From: Diaporthe sp. PMI_573
Taxonomy: Eukaryota > Ascomycota > Sordariomycetes > Diaporthales > Diaporthaceae
Direction of reading: 5' to 3'
NCBI GenBank assembly: GCA_021399435.1
Contig: JAJTUP010000001.1
Location: 1,736,001-1,800,000 of the forward strand
DNA length: 64,000 nucleotides
Shown in pieces: positions 12,410 through 25,326 of the stretch (position 1 is the stretch's first letter; every line of letters begins with the position of its first letter). The notes under the pieces were generated by a model. That model saw only the letters and a program-made list of their open reading frames with translations, had not been told where the DNA came from and made no database searches. A program made the translations under genes and the position numbers.

Positions 12410-14705
12410 TCACAGCCCCTTTCCAATGCTGTGAACCTTGAAGCCAAGAGATTTCAGGTAATGACTGTCCACGACGTTTCTGCCATCAAACACCCAGCTG
12501 TGTTTCTCCATTAGTGTTGCCACCACCTCCCAGTCCACAACGTCCTTATCCCCGGACAACTTGGAGTTCCGCTGGCATTCCTTGCAGCCAGCTTCGCAGG
12601 AGCCCTGAGGTACAAGCCTTTGCAACGGGTCCTCGGCATTCTTGCCAGCTGTCGTCATCGCGAGACTCTCCAGCCCAATTATGTCCACCTCGTTGAACTC
12701 TTTCCCACCGCGCGAGACGAGGTCGAAAAGTTTCTTGGGGGATGAAACCGCAAGCATATTCGGCGCCACAGCCACCGTGCCACGGAATTGCTGCCACTGA
12801 GTGAGTATGCACACGGCAGAAGCCCCCTCGACAGCGCTCTTCCAGCCGTTTGTGATCTTGATCCGGCTCATCATGGCCTCGTCCCGAACGAGCCTTCGGA
12901 TCTCGTCCTCGACCTCGTCGGGCGCGCAGCCAGGGTCAAACACCGCGATCTCACGGGGCTGCTCCAGGGCCAACTCGGCGATGATGTGCACCGCGACGCT
13001 GTTGCGGGTGTCGTTGGTGCTGTCCTTGAAGGCAAAGCCGAATATCGCAACCTTCTTGCCCCTCAGGGTGCCGTTAAGCTTGCGAATGGCCGTCTTGGTG
13101 AACCTCTCGCGCTGGTACCGGTTGATACCCAGCACGCTGGTCCAGTAGTCTCCAACCTCGGGCAGGTGGAGGCACCGGGCCAGGTACGCCAGGTTCAGGA
13201 TGTCCTTCTCGAAGCAGCTGCCGCCGAAGCCCACGCCGGCGTGCAGGAACTTTGAGCCCACGCGAGAGTCGTTGCCCACGGCGCGGCTGACCTCCTCGAC
13301 GTCGGCTCCGAGCTCCTCGCACAGCGCGGATACGGCGTTGACGCTGCTGATGCGCTGGGCCAGCATCGCGTTGGCGACCAGCTTGGCCAGCTCCGACGAG
13401 AAGGTGTTGACGGTGATGATGCGCTCAGGGCTAACCCAGGCGGCATAGACCCCGCGCAGTGCGGCCGCCGCCCGGAGGCCCGCCAGCCCGTTGCCGCTGC
13501 CGATGAGGATCCGGTCCGGCCGCATCAGGTTGGCGACCGCGGAGCCCTCCGCGAGGAACTCTGGGTTCGAGAGGACCTCGAAGGAAGTCTCCGGTCGGTA
13601 TTGACGCAGCTGTGGTGACGGGAAATTGACGTCAGCCTCGACACGTGCTTAGGGGGGCTGGATGAAGGGTTGGGTTGTCTTTTCTTTTTTTTCTCTTTTT
13701 GGATCGATAGTGTATACCAAGGAAATACCCGAGACATCGCAACGGGGAATTCCACCGAGAGGCTTTTTCACACGCGATACCTCAGATGAGATATCCCGCG
13801 CCTGTGTGACGAGAAAAGATAGCACAAGAAAGGGAGGGGACGGAAAAGCAGAGACACATGACGGCTGGGTATGAGACCTCGGGAAAACTTACGATATCCG
13901 AAATAATCCTCGCTGTGCCACAGGGGACTGTGCTCTTCTCAACAATCACGGCGCCGATCTTGGCGTTCATCGCGATCGTCCTCGTCGCCGACTCGAGAGC
14001 GCAGAGGTCCGCGCTGGCGCCCGCGCCAACGCCGTACGCCTTGGTGGGTGTGTTGACGCAGATAAAGATAATGTCCGCGCTGGCGATGCAAGGGGTGACG
14101 TTGGTTGAGAAGAAGAGGTTGGGCCCCCGCGCGGGTAGGCGAACTCCGCCAGATGACTCGTCCACGCCTGGCAGCCCGGATATGGTTGCCTCGTTGGTGC
14201 CATCGCGGGCGATGCGCACGATCTTTGGAAGACCTGTCTCATGGATGGGCAGGTGGTTCGCGTTCCAGGCTGCGATGCGATCGACATTGAGGTCTACGAC
14301 GTTGACGGTTATGGCAGGGTTGTGATATGCAATCAGGGCTGCCGTGGGGCCACCTGGAGGACATCTAGTGTCAGCAGAGGACCGATCGAGATGAGAGAAG
14401 TACTAGGCACTATACGTACCGACGAAGCCAGCTCCCACAAAACAGATGTTTCGGACTGGAGGTACCGCCGGGAGCGTCACGATGGTGGTGGCCTCTGAAG
14501 GAGAGTGCTTGGGAACTTCGTCGAGTTGACCCGGCTTGTCGGTAGGCTCGGGAGACTCGCCACGGGAACTTGGAGGCGATGTCACCGGTGTCGCCTCACC
14601 AGAGCTCCAGACGCCGGCGAGTGAGGATGGAGAGGTCTTGGGCGAGTCTGGGCTTATATCGCGCAGCGGCGTCATCATGTTGATAGATTCTGTGAGAGTT
14701 GTCAT
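12410..14705 (-). CDS. UDP-glucose 6-dehydrogenase
   Basis: NAD-dependent two-step oxidation of UDP-glucose to UDP-glucuronate in the cytosol. Minus-strand exons 14705-14420, 14353-13893 and 13609-12410 give 648 aa. Motifs: Rossmann NICFVGAGFVGGPTAA; FICVNTP; EKSTVPCGTA; LSNPEFLAEGSAV; SSELAKLVANAMLAQRISS with the conserved Lys (~325); catalytic Cys (~381) in GFGGSCFEKDILN; and AIFGFAFKDSTNDTR. A Ser/Pro-rich N-terminal extension of about 85 residues precedes the Rossmann fold, as in many fungal homologues. An ATG ten codons upstream (14735) is the alternative start. The second intron is 283 nt, long for this genome. UDP-glucuronate feeds UDP-xylose and glucuronic-acid-containing polymers. 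Confidence 0.94.
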
Positions 14706-16742
14706 AACGAAGACCGTATCGACACAGTTGTGCAAGAAATCTGAAAGGTTCTGGAAACAAGCAGAGAATTGTGTTGGCCGCCCAATGGAAAATGTGATAT
14801 CACGAAGGGTGATTGCATAAAAGAAAAGCTGTACTGGACGGGTGCAGGGCGATCCAGCAGTGTTGGAATATCTGAACCTGATGCCATTGCTATATGTAGT
14901 GCTCCGGATACCTGCGCATGTCCGCCAGACACAAATTCGGATGCTCAGCTGAACACCCGCTCATGCTGCCCGCGTCGACCTCCCTGTCGTCGGGTCGAGA
15001 AGCTTTGCTTGGCTATCTCAAGCACCAGCCATCGCGATCTGTAATCCCCAGGTCCCTGTATGAGGCTTGATTCCAGGCGCAAGTTTTGTTGAATCAATAA
15101 TGAGTTCTAGCCCGGGCGTTCGGCCTTCGGCGCGCCAAGTCTCCTGGAAACTAGGGAGATGTCAGGTATCGTCATCCACAGGTTATCCTTTCCTCATCAG
15201 ATCTCATGTGTGGTCGGACAATCGTGAATGCGGATAAGCCGTGTGGCCATGTTGTGTGAGGCGCTTAGGCACCATGTTCCTGCTTTGGCACCACCTTTCG
15301 GATTCGTGTAAGCAGCAAGTAAATGTTCCATAATCGAGTTCGAGACGACATGCCTGGGCCAGCCTGTCGTAAGTTGAGCTTGTACACATGTTGTGCAATG
15401 CGCAGATCCCGGCCTCAGCCCTGAGACATGTTTGTCCAACGAAGCAAAATGCGCGGCATGACGGGGGCAACCTCGGCCCAATCAATCGATGGAGGTCCGA
15501 TGGAGGTCCAAGACCGTTGCCATATTCGATCGCGGCGTGTCCTTAACTCTGCACATCAATCATATCTCAAAAATCCTGACACTCTAAATTACCATGGACT
15601 GGCCTCGGTTCTGCCCACAATGGCTGCCCTATTCAGCCATGTGAGGAATTCCTACTGTGTTAGTTCGGAGCCTGCCGATCAGCGATCATCCCTTCTATCT
15701 CGAGGTCAGCCACTGTGAGACACTAGCACCCAAGGGGGACCGGTCTGCATGGCATCTGGCTCAGTGGCGTTGTAGACGATGGAAAGGGGTTTTTGTCGCA
15801 CAGAAAGAGCTGATGATTGCGGATGGGTTCCGGACCCGCGGCATTGGTCACTTTGAAATGAGAGAGAAAAACGGGTCCTGACATGGGATGGCAGGATGTT
15901 GCGGCGCGAGAGAGGGAACGCTCTATTGGAAACTAGAAGCCATTAGGCAGGCGTGACCATGCTAGTCTAGTGGATATGTTGTGGTATCTATTCCGCGGCA
16001 TCAAATCTTTGTAGATCTCTCTCTGAATACATATTACAGGGTAAGGGACGAAATAAGGAGTGGAAATAATTGGCCGCCGGTGGCAGTGGCGTGCTGGGGT
16101 AGCCATCCTGCAGGCAAAATCCTGAAATCAAACATCCTAGGATATCAGCGGGAAGGGAAGAATTATGAGTCTAAAGTGTTGCCCGAGAAAACAAATGTTG
16201 CACAACCTTATCTCAGCCCCCACTTTCGTGTGTTTCCCAAGAACATGCAGAGTAGGGAGAGGCACTGCTGCAGTACTCCGTACAGGGATAGACTAGACTA
16301 CCGGCACGTTCATGCGCCTAGAAGAAAAAGCAAATGTGATGGAATGTCAACAGTTCATAGAATAATTGAGATGTGCGAGATTGTCTGTGCGCCTCAGCCC
16401 CCCAACGTACGTGGCAGGTATGCAGACATCCAGCTGATAGAACTCACATAGCTGATGCAACTTTCGATCCTATCGGGCCGCCTATGATTGTCCATAGGTC
16501 CACAACACCTTTCTCTGCTGTTCGTACATGCTCGAATACTTGTGCAGCGGACGAGACTGCCCGGTGTTGCCACGACACAATTTTGGCAGTCTTCTACCTG
16601 CATCTCTCCCTTGTTTGATCGGGAACAAATCCTACAGAGTCCCTCCTTTTCTTCCTGAAGACCAGATCTTCAGGCCCTCTTCCCACACCGAACATTGACT
16701 TCTCCAAAACTTACCCCGTCTGGTTCAGAGTGGTCCAATACG
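14706..16742. other. Divergent intergenic region (UGDH / GH12 promoters)
   Basis: 2.0 kb between divergently transcribed genes. No coding frame is convincing. A single CreA-type hexamer (CTGGGG, 16094-16099) lies about 650 bp before the GH12 start; one such hexamer is expected by chance. No clear TATA box is seen for either gene. Confidence 0.45.
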
Positions 16743-18453
16743 ATGCCACCCAGGTATCCCGCCACCCTGGCAGCGACCCTTGCTTTGCTATCCGGCGCCA
16801 ACACATACGAAAGATCCTCATCGTCAACGTCGTCATCCTCATCCTCAGCTGCCAAAAACGGCTACGATGCCATCATATGTGGTCAGAATGGCTACGCAGA
16901 TGGCTCTGGACTCTCGTGTAAGAGCTCACACCTTCCATGTCTAAGATTTGAAATCCACTGGCCGGCTCCTGACAAAATGCAGACAGTGCAAACGCCTGGA
17001 ATCCTTCTGACAACGGTTTTCAGTGCCTCGCGGTAAGCTTCCCCGCGAAATAATGATATCTGATGATATTCCGCGCAGTCAGCAAAGATTTCCCGTGTCT
17101 TGACTGCCTGATCATCTGCCCCCAAGTGCATTGCACGTGGTCGGGACAACAGGCTGAAAACATCTCCTTGAGTGATTTTGCTGACTCCTTCAGGTAATTA
17201 ACGCAAGCTCTTCCACCTCTGGTGGCTTTGATGCGACATGGAAGTGGCCGGGAGATCCAGGTTCGGTGCACTCTTACCCGCATGTGACCTTCTCGTCGGT
17301 CGATCTGCCGCTTTCCGTGTCCAACATTTCCGCCCTGAGGCTGGCTGCATCATGGGCCTACTCCCCTGGCACCGCTTCCCAAGCTGCTGCCATCGGACGC
17401 CTGGACGTCTTCGACGCCAACGGCCTGGATGACGTCGGAACCAAAGCAAACATCGCATTCGACATTTTCATGGACCGTGACGAGAAAAAGTCGACCTCTG
17501 CCACGGCAGCCAAGTACGAAATGATGATTTGGATAGGACAGGTTGGTCAGCCTCAGCCGATCGGCTACAAGTCTGAAAATGCCACCTGTTACACCCAGCA
17601 GCTGGGCGCCTTTAACTTGTGAGTTATGGTTCCTGAACTCCCCTGTCATTCATACAACATGGTCGTCCAGCATTTCAGCTTCCCCTGGGTGTAACCTCGG
17701 ACTGCATTGCAAGTGCAACCGGTCCTCAGCTCAGCCCAACCCGCCCCTCCCCCTGTCACTAGTTATTCTCATCGTTGCACCACACGCTTAGACACCCTTA
17801 ACTTCCTCCCTTGGCTCTATTTATCACACACTGCACTCGGCCGAGCGACGCCAAGTGCCCTCGTCCCGGCATGCATTGCTTCTGCGTGGGACGAGCGGAG
17901 CTTCCCAGTGGCGCCAGCCCAAGGCGCCGGGCATGCTTGATGGCTTACCCCCACCCTTGACTTGCGTGTCCGGGCGTTGACGTTCCCGTTGACTTACTGA
18001 CTGAAGAACCCCCCCTGCAGCACGCTATTCACCGGACAGAACACCCGGGGCACAATTGTCTACAGCTGGGTGTCACCCGCAGACCAGACGTCCTTCGACG
18101 AGGATATCACGCCGCTACTGCAATACCTCTGGCGTAACGATCTCGTATCGGCTGACGCCCGGATCGGGCTTGTTGAGTTTGGCTCCGAGGCCTACCACGC
18201 GGGTAACAACGTCACCTTCAGCGCCGGAGACTTTAGCATGAACGTCTGGCCCGGGACTCCTGTCAACTTAGAGCTCAACCCGGTGCCAGATAATTGCGAC
18301 CCTCCTCAGAGCCCCGCTGGGCCGCAAGGCACGTCGTCGCCGGAGGAGGGAATCGCCGTTCGGGCTCTGGAGGTCCCATTGGGAGGCATGTTCAGGATGA
18401 TGGCCGTCTTCTTTTCTGCAGTGGCAGGTTCAGGCTGGTATTATGAGCTGTAG
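16743..18453 (+). CDS. Glycoside hydrolase family 12-like beta-glucanase
   Basis: Probable secreted endo-beta-1,4-glucanase or xyloglucanase fold. Exons 16743-16917, 16983-17032, 17194-17618 and 18021-18453 give 360 aa. A weakly hydrophobic leader (MPPRYPATLAATLALLSGA) and a Ser-rich linker precede the GH12-like N-terminus (ICGQNGYADGSGL, then SANAWNPSDNGFQC). The core includes FDATWKWPGDPGSVHSYP, LRLAASWAY, NIAFDIFMDRD and KYEMMIWIGQ with the nucleophile Glu ~184. The candidate acid/base Glu ~273 lies in VEFGSEAYHAGNNVTF. About 75 residues follow the catalytic domain, ending in a moderately hydrophobic stretch that may be a membrane or GPI anchor; I could not settle this. The third intron (402 nt) is unusually long. 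The domain call is by motif only, and GH12 members differ in substrate. Confidence 0.8.
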
Positions 18454-19540
18454 TGATTTTCAACGTTCGCCCGTTTCTTGCTTTTTCATCAGTGAAGCCA
18501 TTGCAGATAAACGTGTCTCTCAAAATTCACTATCTTTTACTCTTCGTTTCGACATAATTGCAAATTTCTCATACCCATGTAACGAGCTTCACTCGGGTGC
18601 GCGCTATGTTTTCTCAGATTCTACCACTTCTCCTGCAAGACATATCGCTATTTCTGGACTTGTGTGCCCTTTGCTAGAAAAGTCGTTTTGTGACGACCCT
18701 TGCTCTCCCTGCTGGTTCTAGCATCGTCCTAGCGTGAAGCCACCCGCGTATCTGCATACTTCTTTCGTCCTCCACGCTGATATCCGAGATTTCCTTCAGC
18801 TGACTGCTGGCTTCCGGATGTGGAATCCCTGCCTTCTAGCCCTTTTCTCTTGTCTTGCTTCTGATCAGTCTCCCTTCCGGGATTACATCTTGGCGGAATA
18901 CTCTTAGTGGCGTTTGTACATCTAGACTTGAACAATCTAGACCCATTTAATCCCTAGCAGAGAGGGCGGATGCTCCATGGGCGGACATGCACATCACTTT
19001 TGCCCGTAGTGAGGCAACGGGTGTACGGACGAAAAGATCGTTGCCTATCCCTTAGCCACACCAAAGAACGAAAAACGCCACTTTGAGACAAGCAACTGGA
19101 TCAAGGTCCAGAAGCGTGGATCGGAATTATTCGAGATCCACTTGGCGTAGCCACCGCATATCCGATAGTGTATGTTGCCATCAGTGAATAGCAGCTCTAT
19201 TTAGATGCTTGGCAGGAGCCCGTGAGGCAAACTTCCACTGTCGGGATTGCGACCCAATGGCACATAATTAACACAGACTCTCACCCAGCCTGCCAGTAGA
19301 TTTCTGATTTTATTCCCGTGTCCATTTTCTTAGATTTGGTCAGAGTTGACCATTGGCCTCCGCATCACTGCTCGTTACACATCACGAACCTTTTCGGCAC
19401 GCGCTCACTTGCATCCTGTTCCCCTTCCACAGCTTCAACTCGCTTCCACACACTCTCTCTTGTGCGATTCCGTTCACTCAAATTTCGATTCACTACAGCA
19501 CTTATTGTACTTCTGCCGAGACACCCCGTCGTTTCCCATC
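18454..19540. other. Intergenic (promoter of GT2 synthase)
   Basis: 1.1 kb between two plus-strand genes. It becomes pyrimidine- and CAC-rich toward the next ATG, like a fungal leader. No coding content recognised. Confidence 0.5.
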
Positions 19541-21762
19541 ATGAGGTCTGCTCCATCGCCGGCGACGCCCGCTGCCGGCAATCCTTTCGAGGCCCACGAA
19601 TATCAAATAGCCCCGAGCTCGACCCCAAGCATTGGAAGTCTGTCAGAAAGTTCCAGCGTGAGTAATTGGTATCTCCAAACCTGATCTTAATCGAGGTTAC
19701 TGAGAGTGATCATAGAATTCGTCTCTGCCCTCTGTGCCTGCCGCAACTGTCTCTCCAGTATCTCAACGAGGTCGTGAGCAACCCACGCCCGGTCCCGCTC
19801 GCCCAGGGGACTCTAACCTTGAGATTGTGAGTCTTCGACCTGGTGGTTGAACACATGCACATTTTACTAACAAGCTTCAGACCCCTGCTGAGGCTGTGGC
19901 CGAGCCCCGAACTCAGGCAGGCCCCAACGCAGGAGTTTTCAATGAAAAATGCGGTCCCTTCGACTCGGATCCAGAGTCCGGTGGAACCGCTGGGAAGTTC
20001 ACCGCTGCAGACAAGAATGAGGCCGACAACTCTCAACCCACGGCCTCACCAGCTGAGGCACAGGCCAAGTCTCGCAATCCCTTCAAGCGGACATACCACT
20101 GGATGCGGCGCACGTACTGTCCTATCGAGGAGCCGCCTTTGGTCCTTCCAAGCTGCCCCACGGATGCCGAAAAGCTGTCATATATCCACACCAACCGGAT
20201 CCCACTGTACATATTCGGCATCTTCTCATTCCTTTCCTTATCCGCAGGCATGTGGCTCTTCTCCCTCTGCGCAACCCCGTTCTACTGGTACGGCGCGTTT
20301 GTCGGCTTCCTCAACATCTACCTCTTCATCAGCTACCTGGTCGGCGTGGTCGGCAAGGACTGGGACTACGAAGCCCACAAGCAGAGGGTTGAGAGACACC
20401 CCATCACCGCCGACACCGCTCCGACCGTGGACATCTACCTCCCCGTGTGCGCCGAGGAGGTCGAGATCCTCGACAACACATGGAAGCACGTCACGCGGCT
20501 CGACTGGCCCGCCGACAGGATCCAGGTGCACGTCATGGACGACGGGGCCAACCCTCTTGTCCGCCAGCTGGCAGAGCGCTACGGCTTCAACTACACCGTC
20601 CGCGAGGACCGCCCTCGGCTGAAGAAGGCGGGAAATCTGCGGTGGACGTTCGCCCGGACGAGCGGGGATTTCTTCGCCATCTTCGACGCGGACTTTTGCC
20701 CGCGCCCAGACTTCCTGAAGGAGTTGATGGTTGAGCAGCTCGACGACGACAAGACCGCCATCGTGCAGAGCCCGCAATTCTTCCGCGTCACTGACGAGCA
20801 GACCTGGGTAGAGCAGGGCGCTGGTGCGACTCAGGAGCTTTTCTACCGCGTGGTTCAGGTTAATAGGAACAAGTGGGGGGCGAGCATCTGCGTCGGCAGT
20901 AATGCGTTGTATCGACGCGCTGCTCTTGTGGACGTCGGCGGTACGGCGGAAATTGGTTTCTCTGAGGACGTGCACACAGGGCAAGTAGTGCCTTACGCAG
21001 CGGCAAAAGCGGTGATACTAACATGGGCAACAGCTTCGGTGCCGTCGACAGAGGCTGGAGAGTCCGATACGTACCTCTCTGTCTCGCGACTGGAGTCTGC
21101 CCACCCACACCGCGTGCCTTCTTCTCGCAGCAGATGCGCTGGGCGCGTGGAAGCACCACACTCCTTACCAACGGTCACTTCTGGGTGTCGAACCTGACTC
21201 TTATGCAGAAAATCTGCTACCTCTGCGGCAAGTAATTCAACCCCAGCCTCAATAGAAAACAATAGCTAATCAAACACCCACTCAAGGCTTTCTATACTAC
21301 TCGGCTGTCTCTCTCGGCATCTTCATCTCCCCCATCCCGGGTATTCTCCTCCTCTGGTTCCGCCCGGAGTGGTTCAAGTACTACAACCTCGCCTTCGCCA
21401 TCCCATCGTTATTCTACGGCCTGATCATATTCCGAGTCTGGGCCAAGGCGTCGTACGGCATGAACGTCCAGCACGTTATGCTGATCCAGTCCTACGCCTA
21501 CCTGACGGCCATCAAGGACCGCCTCTTTAACATCGAGCTGATGTGGGCGGCCTCTGGGGATGCCAAAGCCCACAAGAGCCACAAGTACCGCAACATGCGT
21601 ATCCTCTGCTGGGTGTGGTGCATAGCTACCTTCGGCGGAATGGTCAGCGCTGTGACCTGGAGGTTGATGCACGGGTTCGAGTGGTATAACCCGATCCCAC
21701 TGATCGTGCTGAGCCTTTACAATATCTATGTTGCGAACCGCTTTCTCTTCTGCAACTGGTAG
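19541..21762 (+). CDS. Cellulose-synthase-like GT2 membrane glycosyltransferase
   Basis: Processive family-2 glycosyltransferase predicted to make a beta-glucan at the plasma membrane. Exons 19541-19657, 19716-19826, 19881-20980, 21034-21227 and 21287-21762 give 665 aa. A disordered Ser/Pro N-terminus (~1-165) is followed by two membrane helices (~184-235). The catalytic domain carries MDDGAN (~296), IFDADFCPR (~345), EDVHTG and the QQMRWARG product-binding motif, that is the D,D,D,Q(Q)xRW pattern. Several C-terminal helices follow, ending FLFCNW. The last two introns start with gcaagt rather than gt; only these donors restore EDVHT-GFGAVD and YLCG-FLYY. The nearest characterised fungal relative I know of is the Aspergillus mixed-linkage glucan synthase Tft1/CelA; equivalence is inferred. 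Confidence 0.9.
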
Positions 21763-22251
21763 ACATGGACAACCGACTTTTGACAGAGCAGCAGAACATG
21801 CAAGAAACGCTGGTCAAACTTTCGCTTCGAGCTCACATTTTCTTTCACTCTAATGTTGGCTCTCTGGATTTCCTCGCATACGGCTCCAAATCTCGTGGGC
21901 GAATCCTGGATTCCATTTCACATTTTCAAACCATATTCCGGTGTGGAGGGACACGCTTCTTGACTTAAGACTTGCATAGATTCAATAAATTAATAGGACA
22001 AGAGTTGTAGCTGGATCAAGCCTGTAATTGCCGTGGTGGGTTCATAATGTGCTCGGATGTTTACTTGCGAAGTGAGTAGGCAAGAGCTTCATAAATTCTA
22101 TCATTCAGTATGCAGTCTTGGATAATATAAGTACAGCAGATGTCGAATTCAAATGAACCAGGCAGCGAACCACTCGAGGTTACACTTTGGTTCGACATGC
22201 AAATTCTGTCTGCCCAGGTGCATATGATGCGTCCCATCCGACGGCGTGGGT
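21763..22251. other. Intergenic between convergent genes
   Basis: 489 bp holding the 3' flanks of the GT2 synthase and the minus-strand sugar transporter. It contains AATAAATTAATA (~21984), a possible polyadenylation element. No gene seen. Confidence 0.5.
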
Positions 22252-24346
22252 CTATGGCAAATGCTCTGTGTCCCCATTTCTAGCCCCTTCACCTTTCTCC
22301 TGTATTTGCATCCGGCTCTCTCTTCTCTGCCACGGAGTTTCGCCACCCCAGCCATGCTTCTGGACCCTCTTGCTTGTTTTGACCGCACCACTTTCCAGGA
22401 ACAACCAGTCGATTTCTTCCAGTGTAAGATTGCTGGTCTCTGGATAGCAGAAGTAAACAAGTGGAACGAATGCGAAGTTGAGAGCCATGAATATAAGGTA
22501 GCCCTTCCAGGCCAAGTTGTTGAGAAGGGTTGGAGTGATCATGACAACGAAAAAGTTCCAAAGCCAGTTTGAGGAAATACCAACAGCTGTTCCTTTTGCC
22601 CTGACGTGGAGGGGCAGGATTTCCGGTACATATACCCACTAATTACAGCATTCAGAGTCAGTTATCAAAGAACCAAAGAAGTAGCTTCATGCCGACACGG
22701 TGAGGAGTGAGCCACAAGGTGGCCACAGCCTGTTTCAGAACCTGCAGCCCCTAAAGTCTTTGTTGTATAGACCAAAGACAGGGTACGTTTTTTCTTGAAG
22801 GGGTAAATATTGCATCCAAAAGCTGCTTACCGGAATGCAGTTAGCGGTGGCGCCGAATATAAGCATGTATGTGAAGAAAAAGGTAACGCTGGCAGAGGAT
22901 GTCGATTTTGCCAGGTCACCGCCCCTGCTCTGGAAGCTGAGGAGAATCGATATCATCATCATCGAGATACCGAGTCCGAAAGATCCCCACATCATCGGCT
23001 TGCGACGGCCGTACTTGTCCTTTATTGTTTCCCATTAGCTTTGTCTAAACGGAACTTCAAGGGCAGGGAAGGGTGCGTACCAAGAAGAATGTTGGGAAAA
23101 GAGAGCCGAAGAAGAACATAGCGTTGATGACTCCACCCAAGAGCAGAGACAATTGCCTCGAGAGCCCGACGTTGAGTTGTAAAACCGACGTGATATAATA
23201 GACAACTAGATTAATGCCACCCATTTGGTTCATGAATTGCATGCCGTAAGCGAGCAGAACTCTTCTTCCAGTCTGGACCTCATCCCGCTTTAGAAGGTTG
23301 GACCAGCGGTATTCGCCATGCTCCCGTTCGATCTTGAGGGCTTCCAGAATCTCGCCATGCTCCTTGGCGATCTTGTCATCCTCGGGAGGCCTGTCATAGA
23401 CCTGGCATAATACTGCAAGAGCTTCCTCCTCTCTTCTATGTGCATAAAGATATCGAGGAGATTCAGGAAGCCCGAACACCATCGCGATGACAACGAAGGC
23501 GAATATCATCTGGCACGCAATCGGCAGTCGCCACGCAATGGATCCGGGGACGAAGCTCATGCCGTAGTCGAACCAGTATGCGATTTCGATGCCAACACCA
23601 ACGAATAGTGGCTCCGACGAGACCAGCCGCCCGCGCTTGGAAGCTTCGCAGAGCTCGGATTGGTACATTGGCACCGTGCTTGTCTCGATGCCTGTGCCGA
23701 TACCGGTGATGAATCGCGCGATCATGATGTGTGGTACGGTGAAGGCGCTCGTTTGTAATGCGGCTCCGACCTGTAACTTGAGCCTCAGCCTAGTTCGTGT
23801 CGAACTTGATGAGGGTGATATACTCACAATGATGAATACCATCGCGATCCACATCGCAAGCCTTCGACCCGTCTTTTCGCAGAAGATAAATGATAGTATA
23901 CAACCGGAGAAGCAACCTAAATTGTATATGCTAACGATGATGCCCTCAAGGCTGGGGTTTGGATGCCCAAACTGAAGAAGTCGTCAGCAGTGTCACTGAC
24001 CAGACAAACCGTCGAGGGTGAGTTACCGTATTGAGGAAGTCTTCGTTGCCTACGATACCGCTGAACACCCCTTGGTCGTAGCCAAAGAGGACGAAAGCCT
24101 ACGCCCAGTCAGTCACATCCTCAACCTCTTGTTAGTCTCGGCCAGTGGACGCGTCGAGGTGTAGAGATGTGCGCATAGAAGATGGCCAGGCACATCTAAA
24201 ATATGATAGCCAGACCATGTTGGGCCCACACAACAACTCGTCGTCAACCTTTCGAACAGACGGTATTAGGGTCTTACCATTTGGCACGCAACCGTAATAG
24301 CGATACGAAGCTTCCTGCCCCGACCGAACCATCCTGTTTGAACCAT
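22252..24346 (-). CDS. MFS sugar (hexose-type) transporter
   Basis: Sugar-porter family plasma-membrane transporter. Minus-strand exons 24346-24278, 24098-24027, 23971-23828, 23770-23081, 23019-22831 and 22638-22252 give 516 aa with about 12 helices. Signatures: AFVLFGYDQGVFSGIVG in helix 1, CEKTGRRLAMW, ARFITGIGTGI, VPMYQSELCEASKRGRLV, LPESPRYLYAHRR, QFMNQMGGINLVVYY, DKYGRRKPMMW, WVYVPEILPLHVRAKGTA and CYPETSNLTLEEID. All five junctions keep frame and restore family motifs. The start chosen (MVQTGWFGRGRKLR) is the first ATG before a normal donor. It is convergent with the GT2 synthase gene. The substrate cannot be read from sequence. Confidence 0.93.
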
Positions 24347-24994
24347 GATGTACAGCAGTTTGTGATCCCTCAAGTCCCTGTGTTCGTTCAAATGGTTATT
24401 ACACAGCAAGGTTGGATCAATCAGATCTCGTAAAACACAGCAAGAAATTGGAGAATTCTGCATGAAGCGGTGACCGTCAGGTCGTTGCATTTTAATCTGT
24501 GCGTGATACCCTGTCCGCTGGATCTTGCCCCTCAGATCCACTGCCGCTTTCCGGCGCTATTCCGACGTCAGATCATCCATCCGGCTTGCCTGAACAGGAC
24601 GAGCCGGTGACACACGGGCACCAGCGAGCCAGCGACCAAGACGGCATCATACTTGACTGGAGCGCATCCAGGCCGAAACGTGGGGAATGATGGACAATCT
24701 CGTTGGTTGTGGGCCGATACCCCAGACGGGACCCATATTTCCGGGTAATTCCCCAGATCCCAAGACGGGACTCTGGGGTAGTAGGCTATTAAGGTTCGGA
24801 CAGCCGGCGGTATGCAGTTCGCACGGATCTTTCACTTCTACTCGTGGCTTCAATGGCAACCTCCTTGCCCCCTAATGGGACAGGCGGTAGGGTGATGCAC
24901 AGGCTATCGGTTCGATTTATCATGCAGGGAAAGGTCTGCGAAATTCTTGCCTCCGCGCCCGAGCGAATTCCCCACCCTTGCACCCAAAGCAAGC

Positions 24995-25070
24995 CTAGAG
25001 TGTCCAAAACCCGTTGTTTGTGGCTACTGCCACACCGAGAGTACGGCTTTTCTAAATCCAGACACTCTAG
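24995..25070. repeat. 10-bp inverted repeat around a 56-bp spacer
   Basis: CTAGAGTGTC at 24995-25004 and its exact complement GACACTCTAG at 25061-25070. The pairing does not extend inward or outward. It may be chance or the end of a small decayed element. Confidence 0.4.
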
Positions 25071-25310
25071 ATGCAGCATTGGCCCAAGGATTTCGCCTGT
25101 GCTCCCGCCTCCGTTGCCGTTGATGCCCGCCCGCGCCTCCCCAGGCTTCTGGCCACCAGCGGCCAGGTAAACAGAGTGCGTGGTGTTCTCCATTGCGACA
25201 TTATGGAGACCTCCGCTGTGATGACCATATTTAAGATTGCCAGAATTGTACGTGGATCATCCATTAGCACGTGTGGCGCTTGGGATCATGTGGACTTTGC
25301 CGTTGCTCTC

Positions 25311-25326
25311 GACATTTCGAAATGTC
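25311..25326. repeat. Perfect 16-bp palindrome
   Basis: GACATTTCGAAATGTC is fully self-complementary. Such a site could bind a dimeric regulator, but the nearest gene start is about 1 kb away and there is no supporting context. Confidence 0.4.

Noticed and set aside
16743..18453. GH12 gene as part of a secondary-metabolite cluster
   Set aside because: No synthase, P450 or cluster regulator is nearby; the neighbours are sugar-related.
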